A DNA stretch of 64,000 nucleotides from Bacillota bacterium (lineage in GTDB: Bacteria; Bacillota; UBA4882; UBA8346), in the NCBI GenBank assembly GCA_023402395.1, contig JAEYGI010000040.1:992001-1056000 (forward strand). The letters run 5' to 3'. Below, piece by piece: positions 24,674-33,418 of this stretch. Positions within the stretch are counted from its first letter, which is position 1. Each line of letters begins with the position of its first letter. The translations under genes were made by a program, and so were the position numbers. The notes below the pieces were generated by a model. That model did no database searches. It was not told where the DNA came from and was given only the letters and a program-made list of their open reading frames with translations.

Positions 24674-24821
24674 CGACATTGAAAGGATTCCTTCCACAAA
24701 AAACCAATAATTTTCTAGTTAATCGGGAACTTTTGAACCGCCGTATTGCCCGCTGGCAAGACCAAAGATTCAGCCCAATTTTCTTATACTTTTACTTTTA
24801 ACGTTGGATTGTTCAGAGCAT

Positions 24822-25928
24822 CTATTCTTTTTTCCCAATCAACGCCGGCCGGACCTCCCAAAGAATCCCTTTAGGGAGGGTAAGTTTGATCTCAGCCGGC
24901 TTTTTGCGAATCGAAACCCAACCCAGTCCGGCGATGGACAGGTCCTGGTTTGGGTCCACGACCGCCGTCTCGGTAAGCCAGTCTAATTTCTGGCAACAGG
25001 CTTCACAACACTGATTCAGCCATTTGGGACCTTCCTTCAACAGTCCGGCGATTTTGGAATTGTCGGTGCGATGCAACGCCTGTTGGGATGCAGCAAAGGC
25101 GATGGCCACAGTTTCATCGTCGCCGCCGAACTCCAAACCGGCCAGTCCGCCGAGGATCAGCCCTTTTCCCGGCTTAAAACTCCACAACTTTTGTTCAAGT
25201 TTCGATAGGGGCATCAACCGGCTCGCGCACCCGGCACAGAGCAAATCCATGAAGCGTCCGCCAGGATTGAAGCCAGGGGTGTCAATAAGCGTATTGCGGC
25301 CCTTTAGAATGCTCCAATTGCTCAACCCCATGGTTGTACCGGGGTAGCGGGAGACCGTCGGGTTGTACGCCGAACCTTCCGCCTGCAAGAAATTCTTGAT
25401 GATTGACGATTTGCCGACGTTAGTCACCCCGATGCAGGCGATCTTGTGTCCCGGCGCCGTCACTTGATTGAGCCGTTGGCTCAATCCGGAAATCCCTTTC
25501 CCTTTTAAGCCACTGACCAAATGGATGGAACGGGGTTTCGGCAGGCGCCCCTCCAAATATTGATCCAGGTATACGTTGACCTCTTCCGGCTTGGTCCGTT
25601 CCGGCAACAGATCAATTTTATTGAGTACCAGCAGGTACGGTTTGCTTCCAATCAACGTCTGCCAGACCGGAATGCTTCCGGTAATGTCCAGGAAATCGGC
25701 GACCAAAATCAATAGATCGCTAACCGCGATGGCCTTGGTCAAATTGGATTGAATTTGTTGCGAATCAGGGCCCGCTCCGTTTAGCTCCCCGTAATGGGTA
25801 ACCCGGTAACAGCGCCGGCAGATCAGTTGTTTTTTCCCGGAGATTGACTCTAGAGGTATGTACCCGGGTTTGTCGGCATGTTCGCTCTGCAGCTTGGTTC
25901 CGCAGCCCCGGCAAAAATCATTTGTCAT
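24822..25928 (-). CDS. yqeH: Ribosome biogenesis GTPase YqeH
   Basis: A 368-residue circularly permuted GTPase needed for 30S assembly. An N-terminal zinc finger (CRGCG and CRRCYRVTHYGE) is followed by G4 LNKID before G1 GVTNVGKSS, then G3 DTPGF: the permuted G4-G5-G1-G2-G3 order. The C-terminal part matches YqeH. Start ATG 25928 overlaps the yqeG stop by 4 bases (ATGA) with AAAGGA upstream. It ends the hslO-yqeG-yqeH run. Confidence 0.93.
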   Translation of the reverse strand: MTNDFCRGCGTKLQSEHADKPGYIPLESISGKKQLICRRCYRVTHYGELNGAGPDSQQIQSNLTKAIAVSDLLILVADFLDITGSIPVWQTLIGSKPYLLVLNKIDLLPERTKPEEVNVYLDQYLEGRLPKPRSIHLVSGLKGKGISGLSQRLNQVTAPGHKIACIGVTNVGKSSIIKNFLQAEGSAYNPTVSRYPGTTMGLSNWSILKGRNTLIDTPGFNPGGRFMDLLCAGCASRLMPLSKLEQKLWSFKPGKGLILGGLAGLEFGGDDETVAIAFAASQQALHRTDNSKIAGLLKEGPKWLNQCCEACCQKLDWLTETAVVDPNQDLSIAGLGWVSIRKKPAEIKLTLPKGILWEVRPALIGKKE

Positions 25929-26440
25929 TTCAGGAATCCTTTCTTTCGAAACCGTTTGATAACCAGTCTCTCCAAGGTTCGCACCGCCCGGGTACTGATG
26001 AACTCTGTCGGACTTAACGGCGGGGTCCAGATGGTGCAAAGCTCCATCCGGTTCCCGCCCAAAATATCGGTGAACAGTTGATCTCCGACCACTGCCGTTT
26101 CTTCCGGAGAAGTGCCCAACAATTCCAACGCTTTTCGGAATGGTAATTTACGCGGTTTCACCGCCCGGGACAGATAAGGAATGTTTAAGGTCCGGGCCAC
26201 GGCTTCCACCCGGCATTCAAGGGCGTTGGAAAGAATGCACAATTTAAATCCTTCATTTTTGAACCGTTCAATCAAAGTGATGACCTCGGGATTAATCAAG
26301 TCTTTCTTCCACTCGACCAACGTATTATCCAGATCGAAGATAATTCCCCGGATTCCCATATTCTTTAGAACATCCAAGTCCAGTTCCAGAATGGAATTGG
26401 CTTGCAGGTTCGGGCAAAGTTTTTTTAACATCAACGACAT
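25925..26440 (-). CDS. yqeG: YqeG family HAD-type phosphatase
   Basis: A 171-residue HAD superfamily (subclass IIIA) phosphatase. FDLDNTLVEW holds the nucleophile Asp and general acid, CILSNA gives motif II, and KPRKLPFRKAL with VVGDQLFTDILGGNR gives motifs III and IV. The physiological substrate is not settled; in Bacillota the gene usually precedes yqeH, as here. GGAGGTC precedes the ATG at 26440 closely, and a TTG six bases in is also possible. Confidence 0.9.
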   Translation of the reverse strand: MSLMLKKLCPNLQANSILELDLDVLKNMGIRGIIFDLDNTLVEWKKDLINPEVITLIERFKNEGFKLCILSNALECRVEAVARTLNIPYLSRAVKPRKLPFRKALELLGTSPEETAVVGDQLFTDILGGNRMELCTIWTPPLSPTEFISTRAVRTLERLVIKRFRKKGFLK

Positions 26441-26478
26441 TGACCTCCAAATGGCTGTAGTAATCTGCGGGTATCGCC

Positions 26479-27342
26479 TTAATCCAGCTCGGAATTGACG
26501 AAATGATAAACTTTATCGCAAAATTGGCAGCGAACCTCAATTTGACCTTGTTCCTGAATGATACTGTCCAATTCCGGCCCGCCCAAACTCAATAACGGCC
26601 CGCGCAGCCGCTCTTTGGAACAGTCGCAATGATACCTGACTGGCAACGTTTCCAAAACTTTAAATGAATCAAACCCGAAATACCTAGCAAGTTCCTGCGG
26701 TACAACCCCGGAATCCAGCAACGTGGTAACCGGCGGCAGCCCCCCCACGATCTCTTCCAACTCGGAAACAACCTCATTGGGACAACCCGGGAGAGGCTGA
26801 ATTATAAACCCTCCGGCCACCTGAACCCGTCCGTCGGGCGCAACTAATACTCCCAACCCCACCGCTGATGGAGTCTGTTCCGATTTGGTAAAATAATAGG
26901 CCAAATCGTGCCCGATTTCGCCATTTTGGATCGGAACAATGCCGTTGTAAGGATTCTTGAGAGCATGATCTTTAATCACCGTAACGGTTCCCGAGCCGAT
27001 GGCCCGGCCGACATCCAGTTTTCCCAGACCGTTGAGGTCCAAGTCAACCTCGGGGTTTTCAATATAGCCCTTGACGGCTCCCCGTTGATTGGAAACCGCC
27101 ATTACCAGACCCAATGGCCCGTTCCCCTGAAATTGAACTGTCAAGCGATTTACAGAATCACTCATCACGCCCATCATCAAAGCGCCGCTTAGGACCCGGC
27201 CTAAGGCGGCGGTGGCGGTTGGCCAAGTATTATGAAGTTCACGGGCTCTCTCCACTACGAGTGTGGAACGAATGGCATAGATTCGAATGCGATCCGTAGC
27301 ACCGGTCGCAATAACCAGATGATCACTTTGACTATCGTTCAT
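26479..27342 (-). CDS. hslO: Redox-regulated chaperone Hsp33
   Basis: A 287-residue Hsp33, a holdase switched on by oxidation. Near the C-terminus CDCSKERL (CxC) and CQFC (CxxC) bind zinc when reduced and form disulfides under oxidative or bleach stress. Core motifs GRVLSGALMMG and ILYGYIENPEVDL-like (GAVKGYIENPEVDL) are present. It lies between mltG and yqeG on the same strand with short gaps. Confidence 0.93.
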   Translation of the reverse strand: MNDSQSDHLVIATGATDRIRIYAIRSTLVVERARELHNTWPTATAALGRVLSGALMMGVMSDSVNRLTVQFQGNGPLGLVMAVSNQRGAVKGYIENPEVDLDLNGLGKLDVGRAIGSGTVTVIKDHALKNPYNGIVPIQNGEIGHDLAYYFTKSEQTPSAVGLGVLVAPDGRVQVAGGFIIQPLPGCPNEVVSELEEIVGGLPPVTTLLDSGVVPQELARYFGFDSFKVLETLPVRYHCDCSKERLRGPLLSLGGPELDSIIQEQGQIEVRCQFCDKVYHFVNSELD

Positions 27343-27492
27343 GGGTAATTTCAGCCACCTTATCCCTAAAGGTTATAAATAGAGAATCCAGAACCGGAAC
27401 TCCTTACAGTCCCGGTTCCCAGCATCCTTGATAAAACCTTATAATAGCGCTTTTTTTCGATTTATCTTCAGCCTCAACTCGACAGAGTCCTA

Positions 27493-28611
27493 TCATAAAC
27501 TCTTAATCTTCCCTCGCATCGAGCCATCTACTGTTTCAGGCTTTGAGCCGCTTTCGATGTTCCGCTGCGCTCGGAGATGCTGCTCAAAACTTTTACTGAA
27601 GACATGCGTTCCATTAGGTTTGGCCACAAAATAAAGATAATCCACGGCGGCCGGTTGAGCCGCGGCTTTTAAAGAAGCCAGTCCCGGGTTGGCGATCGGA
27701 GCCGGCGGAAGGCCGCGATGCAAATAGGTATTGTAAGGAGACTGGACTTCAAGGTCTTTATAAGTCAGGCGATCCTTATGCTTTCCCAGGACATATTGAA
27801 CTGTAGCGCAAGATTGCAACGGATAACCAATCTTGATCCGATTTGTAAACACCCCGGCGATAATTGGCCGTTCCTCGGCCTTCTGGGCTTCTTTCTCGAT
27901 GATCGATGCCAGTATTACTATTTCCCGGCTTTGCGGTAGTGAAACATCCTTGAAGTTCATGGAAAAAACTTCCTTAAATCGGTTAAGCATTGTCGTAATT
28001 ATTTCAATCTCGGTTGCACCGGAACGGAAATAATAAGTGTCTGGAAAGATAAATCCTTCGAGGGTATTTCCCGCGAATCCGCCCAACTTTTCTTTGATAA
28101 ACCTCGAATCTTTCAAATAAACCAAAAACCGTTCGCGATCAACCAGTCCCTTCCCGGCCAATAACTCGGCGGTCTCCGCAATGGTTAACCCTTCCGGAAT
28201 TGTAACCCTGATCTGCTCGGAAACCCCGCGCCGTAATTCGTTGACAATTTGCGAGAGAGTCATTCCCGAACTGATCTGGTAACGCCCGGCTTTAACCATC
28301 CGCTCTTTCGGATTCAACCGAATATAGATCTCCAAAACCAACTGGCTCCGGATTAGACCGCGCGCCTGTAGCAAGTGGCCGACCTGGCGCAAGCTGGTCC
28401 CGTATGACACTTCGAAGATCTGTTTTTGATTGGATCCAGGAGCAACCGGAAGAAGATTCCAACCATAAATGACAGCCGCAAGAAGGATAATTGCTTCAAA
28501 AATGGCAATGCCACTCCCTAAGCGGGAGTGGAATTGTTTTAATACCAATAAACTATCTCGACAAACTTTTAACAACGATTGGGTACGATGCCAAGAGGTA
28601 TTATTTTCCAT
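27493..28611 (-). CDS. mltG: Endolytic murein transglycosylase
   Basis: A 372-residue single-pass membrane enzyme that cuts nascent glycan strands and sets their length. A cytoplasmic N-terminus and a membrane helix (about 32-53) precede a LysM-like subdomain (about 65-155). The YceG/MltG catalytic domain follows, with LEGFIFPDTY, ASIIEKEA carrying the catalytic Glu, and SPYNTYLHRGLPPAPIANPG. It follows DUF1292 by 58 bases, the common ruvX-DUF1292-mltG neighbourhood. Confidence 0.92.
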   Translation of the reverse strand: MENNTSWHRTQSLLKVCRDSLLVLKQFHSRLGSGIAIFEAIILLAAVIYGWNLLPVAPGSNQKQIFEVSYGTSLRQVGHLLQARGLIRSQLVLEIYIRLNPKERMVKAGRYQISSGMTLSQIVNELRRGVSEQIRVTIPEGLTIAETAELLAGKGLVDRERFLVYLKDSRFIKEKLGGFAGNTLEGFIFPDTYYFRSGATEIEIITTMLNRFKEVFSMNFKDVSLPQSREIVILASIIEKEAQKAEERPIIAGVFTNRIKIGYPLQSCATVQYVLGKHKDRLTYKDLEVQSPYNTYLHRGLPPAPIANPGLASLKAAAQPAAVDYLYFVAKPNGTHVFSKSFEQHLRAQRNIESGSKPETVDGSMRGKIKSL

Positions 28612-28669
28612 AAAAAGTGTCTTCCTCCTGGCTCTATTATACTAAAAAAAAGCGCTAAAGACAAATCAC

Positions 28670-28960
28670 TTATGTCTCATCTTCCTCTTCTTCATCGATC
28701 ATTTCTTCCAAAGCCTCACAAACTTTGGCGAATTCTTCATCATCCTCAATATCCACTAATACTTCCTCGCCGTTTTCATCGGTTTCAATCTTGAAAACTA
28801 CCGCTTCCTCATCGTCTTCCACGGCTTCGTCACTTGTAACCTCGGGAACCATCACCGCATACTTTCCTCCGTCCACCTCCACCACGTTCAGAAGATTAAA
28901 ACGGTGTTCATGCCCATCTTCATCTACCAGCGTAATCCAATTCGTTTCTTGTTCCGTCAC
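28670..28960 (-). CDS. DUF1292 family acidic protein (YrzB type)
   Basis: A 96-residue, very acidic protein with the DUF1292 core WITLVDEDGHEHRFNLLNVVEVDGGKYAVM and an Asp/Glu-rich C-terminus. Function is unknown; the gene is conserved next to ruvX in Bacillota. The start is GTG 28960 with GGAGG seven bases before it. Between it and ruvX lies the second composite repeat. Confidence 0.9.
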   Translation of the reverse strand: MTEQETNWITLVDEDGHEHRFNLLNVVEVDGGKYAVMVPEVTSDEAVEDDEEAVVFKIETDENGEEVLVDIEDDEEFAKVCEALEEMIDEEEEDET

Positions 28961-29005
28961 AATAACGCCTCCCAATTATTTTTATTTAAATGACTCAGGT
29001 AGATA

Positions 29006-29137
29006 GGATGAAGAGAAGCCTTAACTTCTTTGCATTCACTCAATTCATATACTTCATCCCTAACGCTATAATTAAGTTGAATTAGATTCAATACGCCTTG
29101 TCATATCGCTTAGGAACGTGATATCTATTTCAACTTA
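29006..29137. repeat. Composite inverted-repeat element, copy 2
   Basis: GGATGAAG/CTTCATCC arms at 29006-29013 and 29052-29059 are followed by TAAGTTGAATTAGAT (29073-29087) with near-complement ATCTATTTCAACTTA (29123-29137). Read on the minus strand it has the same order of parts as copy 1 at 4541-4712 and shares an AATGCAAA patch in the second loop. Its outer end supplies the TAA stop of ruvX (29135-29137). Confidence 0.75.
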
Positions 29138-29581
29138 TATAGGTTTGCCATTATCGGTGAAATTCATTCTTTCGGTGGAATCCAAAAAATTCTGCAAGAT
29201 AATTACTGCAGCTACCTGGTCGATTTTCTGCTTCCGTTTTTTTCGGGATAAATCCGCTTCTATCAACACTTTTTGGGCGGAGCCGGTTGACAGCCGTTCA
29301 TCCCAATATCGAACCGGGATATCCGTCATATCGGCAAGCTTATTACCAAAATAACGAATCTTTTCGGCCATCGGGCCCTCCGTTCCATTCATATTCTTTG
29401 GCAGCCCTATTAATACATTCTGAACCTCAAAATCAACGATCAATTGGGCTAAATGGCCCAGATCACGCTGCAGCGAATCCGTTCTTTGCAAAACGGAATG
29501 TCCTTGAGCGATAATGCCCATGGGATCGCTAAACGCGATGCCAATCCTTTTGTCACCGACATCCAGACCCATCCAACGCAT
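29135..29581 (-). CDS. ruvX: Putative pre-16S rRNA nuclease / Holliday junction resolvase-like protein
   Basis: A 148-residue YqgF/RuvX protein with RNase H fold, implicated in 16S rRNA 5'-end maturation. N-terminal MGLDVGDKRIGIAFSDP carries the first catalytic Asp; LIGLPKNMNGTEGP and WDERLSTGSA with a late Asp complete the site. The start is ATG 29581 behind TAAGGTG. The stop codon lies within the edge of the composite repeat, so the insertion may have set the last residues. Confidence 0.9.
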   Translation of the reverse strand: MRWMGLDVGDKRIGIAFSDPMGIIAQGHSVLQRTDSLQRDLGHLAQLIVDFEVQNVLIGLPKNMNGTEGPMAEKIRYFGNKLADMTDIPVRYWDERLSTGSAQKVLIEADLSRKKRKQKIDQVAAVIILQNFLDSTERMNFTDNGKPI

Positions 29582-29612
29582 CGTACACCTTATTTCCGAA
29601 CCGAAGTCCCAA

Positions 29613-31121
29613 CTATTTCTTTTCCGACGGCAGCAGCACTTTAATTTGAAACCCGAATTCCGGTAATTTGCTACCACCATCCACCGTTTCAATCCGGTAA
29701 TCGGCAAGTTCATTCTGGCGTGTCAACGCTTCTTTGGCCTCAATGAGGCTTTTTCCTTTTAGCAACTTCTTTAACCGCTCCGGGTTCAAGATACCGACAA
29801 TCAGTCCCCGGCCAGTTAATGAGATGACGGCATCCTGATTGGCAACGGATTGCACCTTCGTCTCCAGCAGCTCGATCTTGCGGTCCTTGGGGCGAAAACT
29901 ATCCGGAATCTGCTTTTCAAATTCGGCGGTTAATAATTTTGATAGCTCCGCAATCGATGGGGCCAGTACCGAGACCTTGTAATCAAGCTGAGTTTGGAGA
30001 GCCTCTCCTTCGGCACCGATCTCTGGATGGTTGGAAACACGGATTTCCTCATAGCGGACCAACTCCGGAATGAACAGGTAGTCTTTGGTTAGAAATGACA
30101 TAATCTCTTCCGGCCCCGCCAAATTCAACTGCCTTCTGGCCTCCGCCTCTCCTTTTTTTACATCTTCCAAGGTGATGATTGACACCCTTTGGTCGGTACC
30201 GCCTATGATCGGTAAAATGTTCGTAACCTGCAGGCGGCGTTGAAACTGTCCTTCAATTCCGGTAATCGCCTTGGCGGCATGGTTGCCAATTACCCCTTTT
30301 TTTTCGGCGGTAACCCGAACTTCGGTTTTACCATAGGTTTCCCCAATGGCGATCCCGTTTTGAAGGCGGGTTGTTTTCTTGGGCACCATCACGTCTTGAT
30401 CGGTCAGAAAACGAATCCCCGATTTGGTATTCAAAATACTTCCTTTCGGGACAACTACCGACTGGGCGGTGGTGTTGATGAAGGTAACCGTTCCTTTGGC
30501 ATAGGTGACTCCGATCGTTTTGGAACCGGTAGCCGCTATCTGAACATTAATCTTTGAAGTTTTTTCAACCAATTTCGCCGGTAGTTTTTTCTCAGCTGGA
30601 ACAGTTTCGGAATAAGCCGGACTGATCTGGGCTTCGGCCAAGAAATCCATGGTTTGTTCTTTCGGAAAAACGGTGACCACCGCTTTCGGTTGAACAATCC
30701 ACCAAATTGCGAAAACTAGCGTAAACAGAGTGATGGGGATCGCGATTAATAAGCCGCCTTGGCGATGGCCAGCTCCCCTTGGACTTCGTTTAGGTTCAGG
30801 AGCCGCAGCCACTTCATCCGCGCTCTTCGCCAATTCCTCGGGGAGTGGATCGGGTGAATCATCAAGAGCGCGTTCATGGATGGTAGGAATACCGACCCGT
30901 TGCGCCATAGCGGTTACCATGGGGTCGGCGGCGTCCACCAACAGAATTTTTGCTTCTTCCTCGGAATAAAACTTTAATAAGCGAAGATTAATCTCATTGA
31001 GTAACAGCTTCGAATCCGATGGAATCTCCAACACAATTCGCTCTTCCGGGGAATGAATAATTTCTTTTACCAATTCTTCAATCTGAAGCGAAGGACTGAC
31101 ATCGATTTTCCGTAACCCCAT
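29613..31121 (-). CDS. Baseplate-J-like single-pass membrane protein
   Basis: A 502-residue protein. A soluble cytoplasmic part of about 115 residues (LEIPSDSKLLLNEINLRLLKFY, a nucleotide-free Rossmann-like stretch) leads to one membrane helix (about 122-143), then a large external part. The external section has GTVTFINTTAQSVVVPKGSIL and TGIEGQF segments resembling baseplate J/gp47-type proteins of Bacillota. No phage genes are near, so it is a cell-surface protein rather than a tail part. Start ATG 31121 with GGGGGTG upstream, 4 bases after the upstream gene stop. Confidence 0.6.
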   Translation of the reverse strand: MGLRKIDVSPSLQIEELVKEIIHSPEERIVLEIPSDSKLLLNEINLRLLKFYSEEEAKILLVDAADPMVTAMAQRVGIPTIHERALDDSPDPLPEELAKSADEVAAAPEPKRSPRGAGHRQGGLLIAIPITLFTLVFAIWWIVQPKAVVTVFPKEQTMDFLAEAQISPAYSETVPAEKKLPAKLVEKTSKINVQIAATGSKTIGVTYAKGTVTFINTTAQSVVVPKGSILNTKSGIRFLTDQDVMVPKKTTRLQNGIAIGETYGKTEVRVTAEKKGVIGNHAAKAITGIEGQFQRRLQVTNILPIIGGTDQRVSIITLEDVKKGEAEARRQLNLAGPEEIMSFLTKDYLFIPELVRYEEIRVSNHPEIGAEGEALQTQLDYKVSVLAPSIAELSKLLTAEFEKQIPDSFRPKDRKIELLETKVQSVANQDAVISLTGRGLIVGILNPERLKKLLKGKSLIEAKEALTRQNELADYRIETVDGGSKLPEFGFQIKVLLPSEKK

Positions 31122-31125
31122 CCAA

Positions 31126-33300
31126 TCACCCCCTGCTCGGTTTTGTATATTCGTCAAACAGGATCAAAAGCAGCATCGAGCAACCGAAAATAAACATAGT
31201 AGCCATCGCTGCGATCCCTGAGTCATTTACTAATAAAGCAATCAATGCGGCGCTGATCAGACCCAGACAGCCTTTTAAAACCGTATCATATTTTGTAAAA
31301 AACGGCGCCAGCCCTTTCGGGGGCTTTTTATAAAGCAAAGGAGCAATAACTAAAATAGTCAGCAGCACTTTGGACCATGGCGTATAATTAAATAATCGGG
31401 TGTTCAGTTCCCATTTCCGGGTCAATAAGTCAAAAACTCCTTTCCATCCGGAATCTTTGATTGAACCAATCCACTGTCCATAATGAGTCGCATTTTTTCC
31501 ACTAATCAATATATCCCAGATTGCGATTCCAACCAACAGCAGAATCGTAGCGGTCAATAATCCAAAAATCTCTCTCAACCGGATCTTTCTTCCGGTAAGT
31601 AAATAGTTGGTGATCCCCAATCCCAAAACAGTGGTAACGCCACCCCCAATATTTGCGCCGAAATTGGGATGAGCGATTAAAAACGCGGTCAAACACATTC
31701 CAGCCCAGAGGAATTCAACCTTTTTGCAAAAAAATCTTTGATAATTGAGCGTGATAAACGTAATAATGGCGCCGATTAAAACCCCCATGTATTCATTGCC
31801 GATCCCGTAAAAGCGAGCCCCGGAGATCGCGGAATACCCCAAAAATGAGAATAATTCCAAAAAACCGTTTCCCAAACCGTCGAGCATAACGGTCATAATG
31901 GTCAAAGCGGAAATCATCCCAAAAATTTTCAACCGTTCTCCCTTAAACAAGAGATAACCGGCGGCTACAATCAGTCCGCTCACTCCGAATGTAATTCCGA
32001 TGACGGAAAACCAATCCAACGGATTAATTAGGCTCTCCCATAGAAAAACCATTGGAAACGAGAGTAAAAATAGAAAAATGAGGCCAAGTGCCTTAAAGAA
32101 TTTCAGTTGATTCCGCCAAAAGATCAAACCTATAATAGCCAGTAACACCAGCCCGATGAGCAAATAGCCGTATCCCAACAGCATCGACCAGCGTAGTTGA
32201 TAATTGGTGACCAAGGATCGTTGTTGATCAACCAATTCTCTCCAATTCCCAGGTTTTGATTCCAAACGATGTCCAGTAAAGTTGCCGGGCTTCCGGATCC
32301 CCAGGTAACGTAAAATGGTAACCGCCGGGTCATAGCAGGTAACCAGACCCGGCTTCCGGGTACTGCTGGAAACCAACAATCCTTTTTCAAAATCGGGCCC
32401 GGTGATAATCATCGGGGTTAAGGTTTCCCCGAGCGAACGGCCGCGCTGCGGTGGAACCGCACTAAAAAAAAGCGTTAGAGTCGTCCGCTGGTCAACCTCT
32501 TGCAGCAGCTTTCCAAAAAAGTGATCATAGGCAACCATCGTTTCTTTCCGGTAAAAATCCCAACGCTCATCGGACAGATAGTCCTCAAAACGTTGAATCC
32601 GTTCCAAATCACCCAGAGTGATCACGACCACATCGGCCCGTTTCCAAACTTCACTCCACTGTTGATATAAATTGCTGAGATTGGTTCGCTTCTGATAGGG
32701 AAAACTCGGGTCAATATTCAGAGTTACGGCGCCGACCGCTCCGTAATCGATAATGCCTCGATCATCCATAAGTATTATCGCGCCGGAACGATTAATAATG
32801 TCCGTATCAGAGTTGCCGATTACTCCCGTTTGAAAGTGATTCTGATGAAGTGTTTTCCCAAAAAGCCCAATATTATTGATAATTGAAGGCGAATTGGATT
32901 GAACTGTTTTTGGGAATCCGAGATTAACAACATTTTCAGGTTTGGGCCAACTTCCGGTTAGCGAATAAAAAACTTCTCCCGCCAAAATCTCACGGTAACG
33001 TTCTTTATAATCATAAAAAAGTAGCGTTTCCGAGGGAGTTTTCACTTGGGTGCCGCTGTTAAAGGCAAAGTATACTTGTTCCGGCGGCTTTGATTCGGGG
33101 AGCGGAGTCGTCATAATTCCGACCGCCGCATGCTCCATCAATTTTACTAAGTTCGGTGTATGATCAGAGATATCCGAAAAAGAAAACCTGGGGATGTCGA
33201 TGATTAGAACTTTTTTAGGTGATACTGCGATAACTGAGGTGGAGGCGATGATCAAAACGACCACGACAAAAAAGAATACCCGACGACAATTTCGCAACAA
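31126..33300 (-). CDS. Large membrane protein with alkaline-phosphatase-fold-like ectodomain
   Basis: A 724-residue protein with an N-terminal signal anchor (about 8-26), an external domain of about 340 residues and then ten or so membrane helices (about 370-715). The external part recalls the alkaline phosphatase/sulfatase superfamily (VLIIDIPRFSFSDIS, ILMDDRGIIDYGA, LTLFFSAVPPQRGRSLGETLTPMIITGPDF), but the metal ligands are not all evident. No function is assigned. It is translated 4 bases ahead of the baseplate-J-like protein, so the two probably act together at the envelope. Confidence 0.6.
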   Translation of the reverse strand: MLRNCRRVFFFVVVVLIIASTSVIAVSPKKVLIIDIPRFSFSDISDHTPNLVKLMEHAAVGIMTTPLPESKPPEQVYFAFNSGTQVKTPSETLLFYDYKERYREILAGEVFYSLTGSWPKPENVVNLGFPKTVQSNSPSIINNIGLFGKTLHQNHFQTGVIGNSDTDIINRSGAIILMDDRGIIDYGAVGAVTLNIDPSFPYQKRTNLSNLYQQWSEVWKRADVVVITLGDLERIQRFEDYLSDERWDFYRKETMVAYDHFFGKLLQEVDQRTTLTLFFSAVPPQRGRSLGETLTPMIITGPDFEKGLLVSSSTRKPGLVTCYDPAVTILRYLGIRKPGNFTGHRLESKPGNWRELVDQQRSLVTNYQLRWSMLLGYGYLLIGLVLLAIIGLIFWRNQLKFFKALGLIFLFLLSFPMVFLWESLINPLDWFSVIGITFGVSGLIVAAGYLLFKGERLKIFGMISALTIMTVMLDGLGNGFLELFSFLGYSAISGARFYGIGNEYMGVLIGAIITFITLNYQRFFCKKVEFLWAGMCLTAFLIAHPNFGANIGGGVTTVLGLGITNYLLTGRKIRLREIFGLLTATILLLVGIAIWDILISGKNATHYGQWIGSIKDSGWKGVFDLLTRKWELNTRLFNYTPWSKVLLTILVIAPLLYKKPPKGLAPFFTKYDTVLKGCLGLISAALIALLVNDSGIAAMATMFIFGCSMLLLILFDEYTKPSRG

Positions 33301-33324
33301 GTTCCACCTCTTTGGCCCCTCGGT

Positions 33325-33350
33325 AAGAAAAAAAGCGGTTTAAAACCGCT
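33325..33350 (-). terminator. Rho-independent terminator of the AI-2E permease gene
   Basis: AGCGG (33334-33338) and CCGCT (33346-33350) flank TTTAAAA; extra A-T pairs extend the stem and T7 follows on the minus strand. Confidence 0.75.
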
Positions 33351-33418
33351 GACATAAAAATAATACCGAATCAATCACCTCTTGTCAATCACAGACGAGA
33401 TTTCTCCGATGAAATCTT

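Noticed and set aside
27343..27492. Terminator between mltG and hslO (AACCGG hairpin)
   Set aside because: The hairpin has no T run on either strand and the genes look co-transcribed.
29613..31121. Prophage tail region, from the baseplate-J likeness
   Set aside because: No other phage genes lie nearby; the protein has a membrane helix and sits in a housekeeping neighbourhood.
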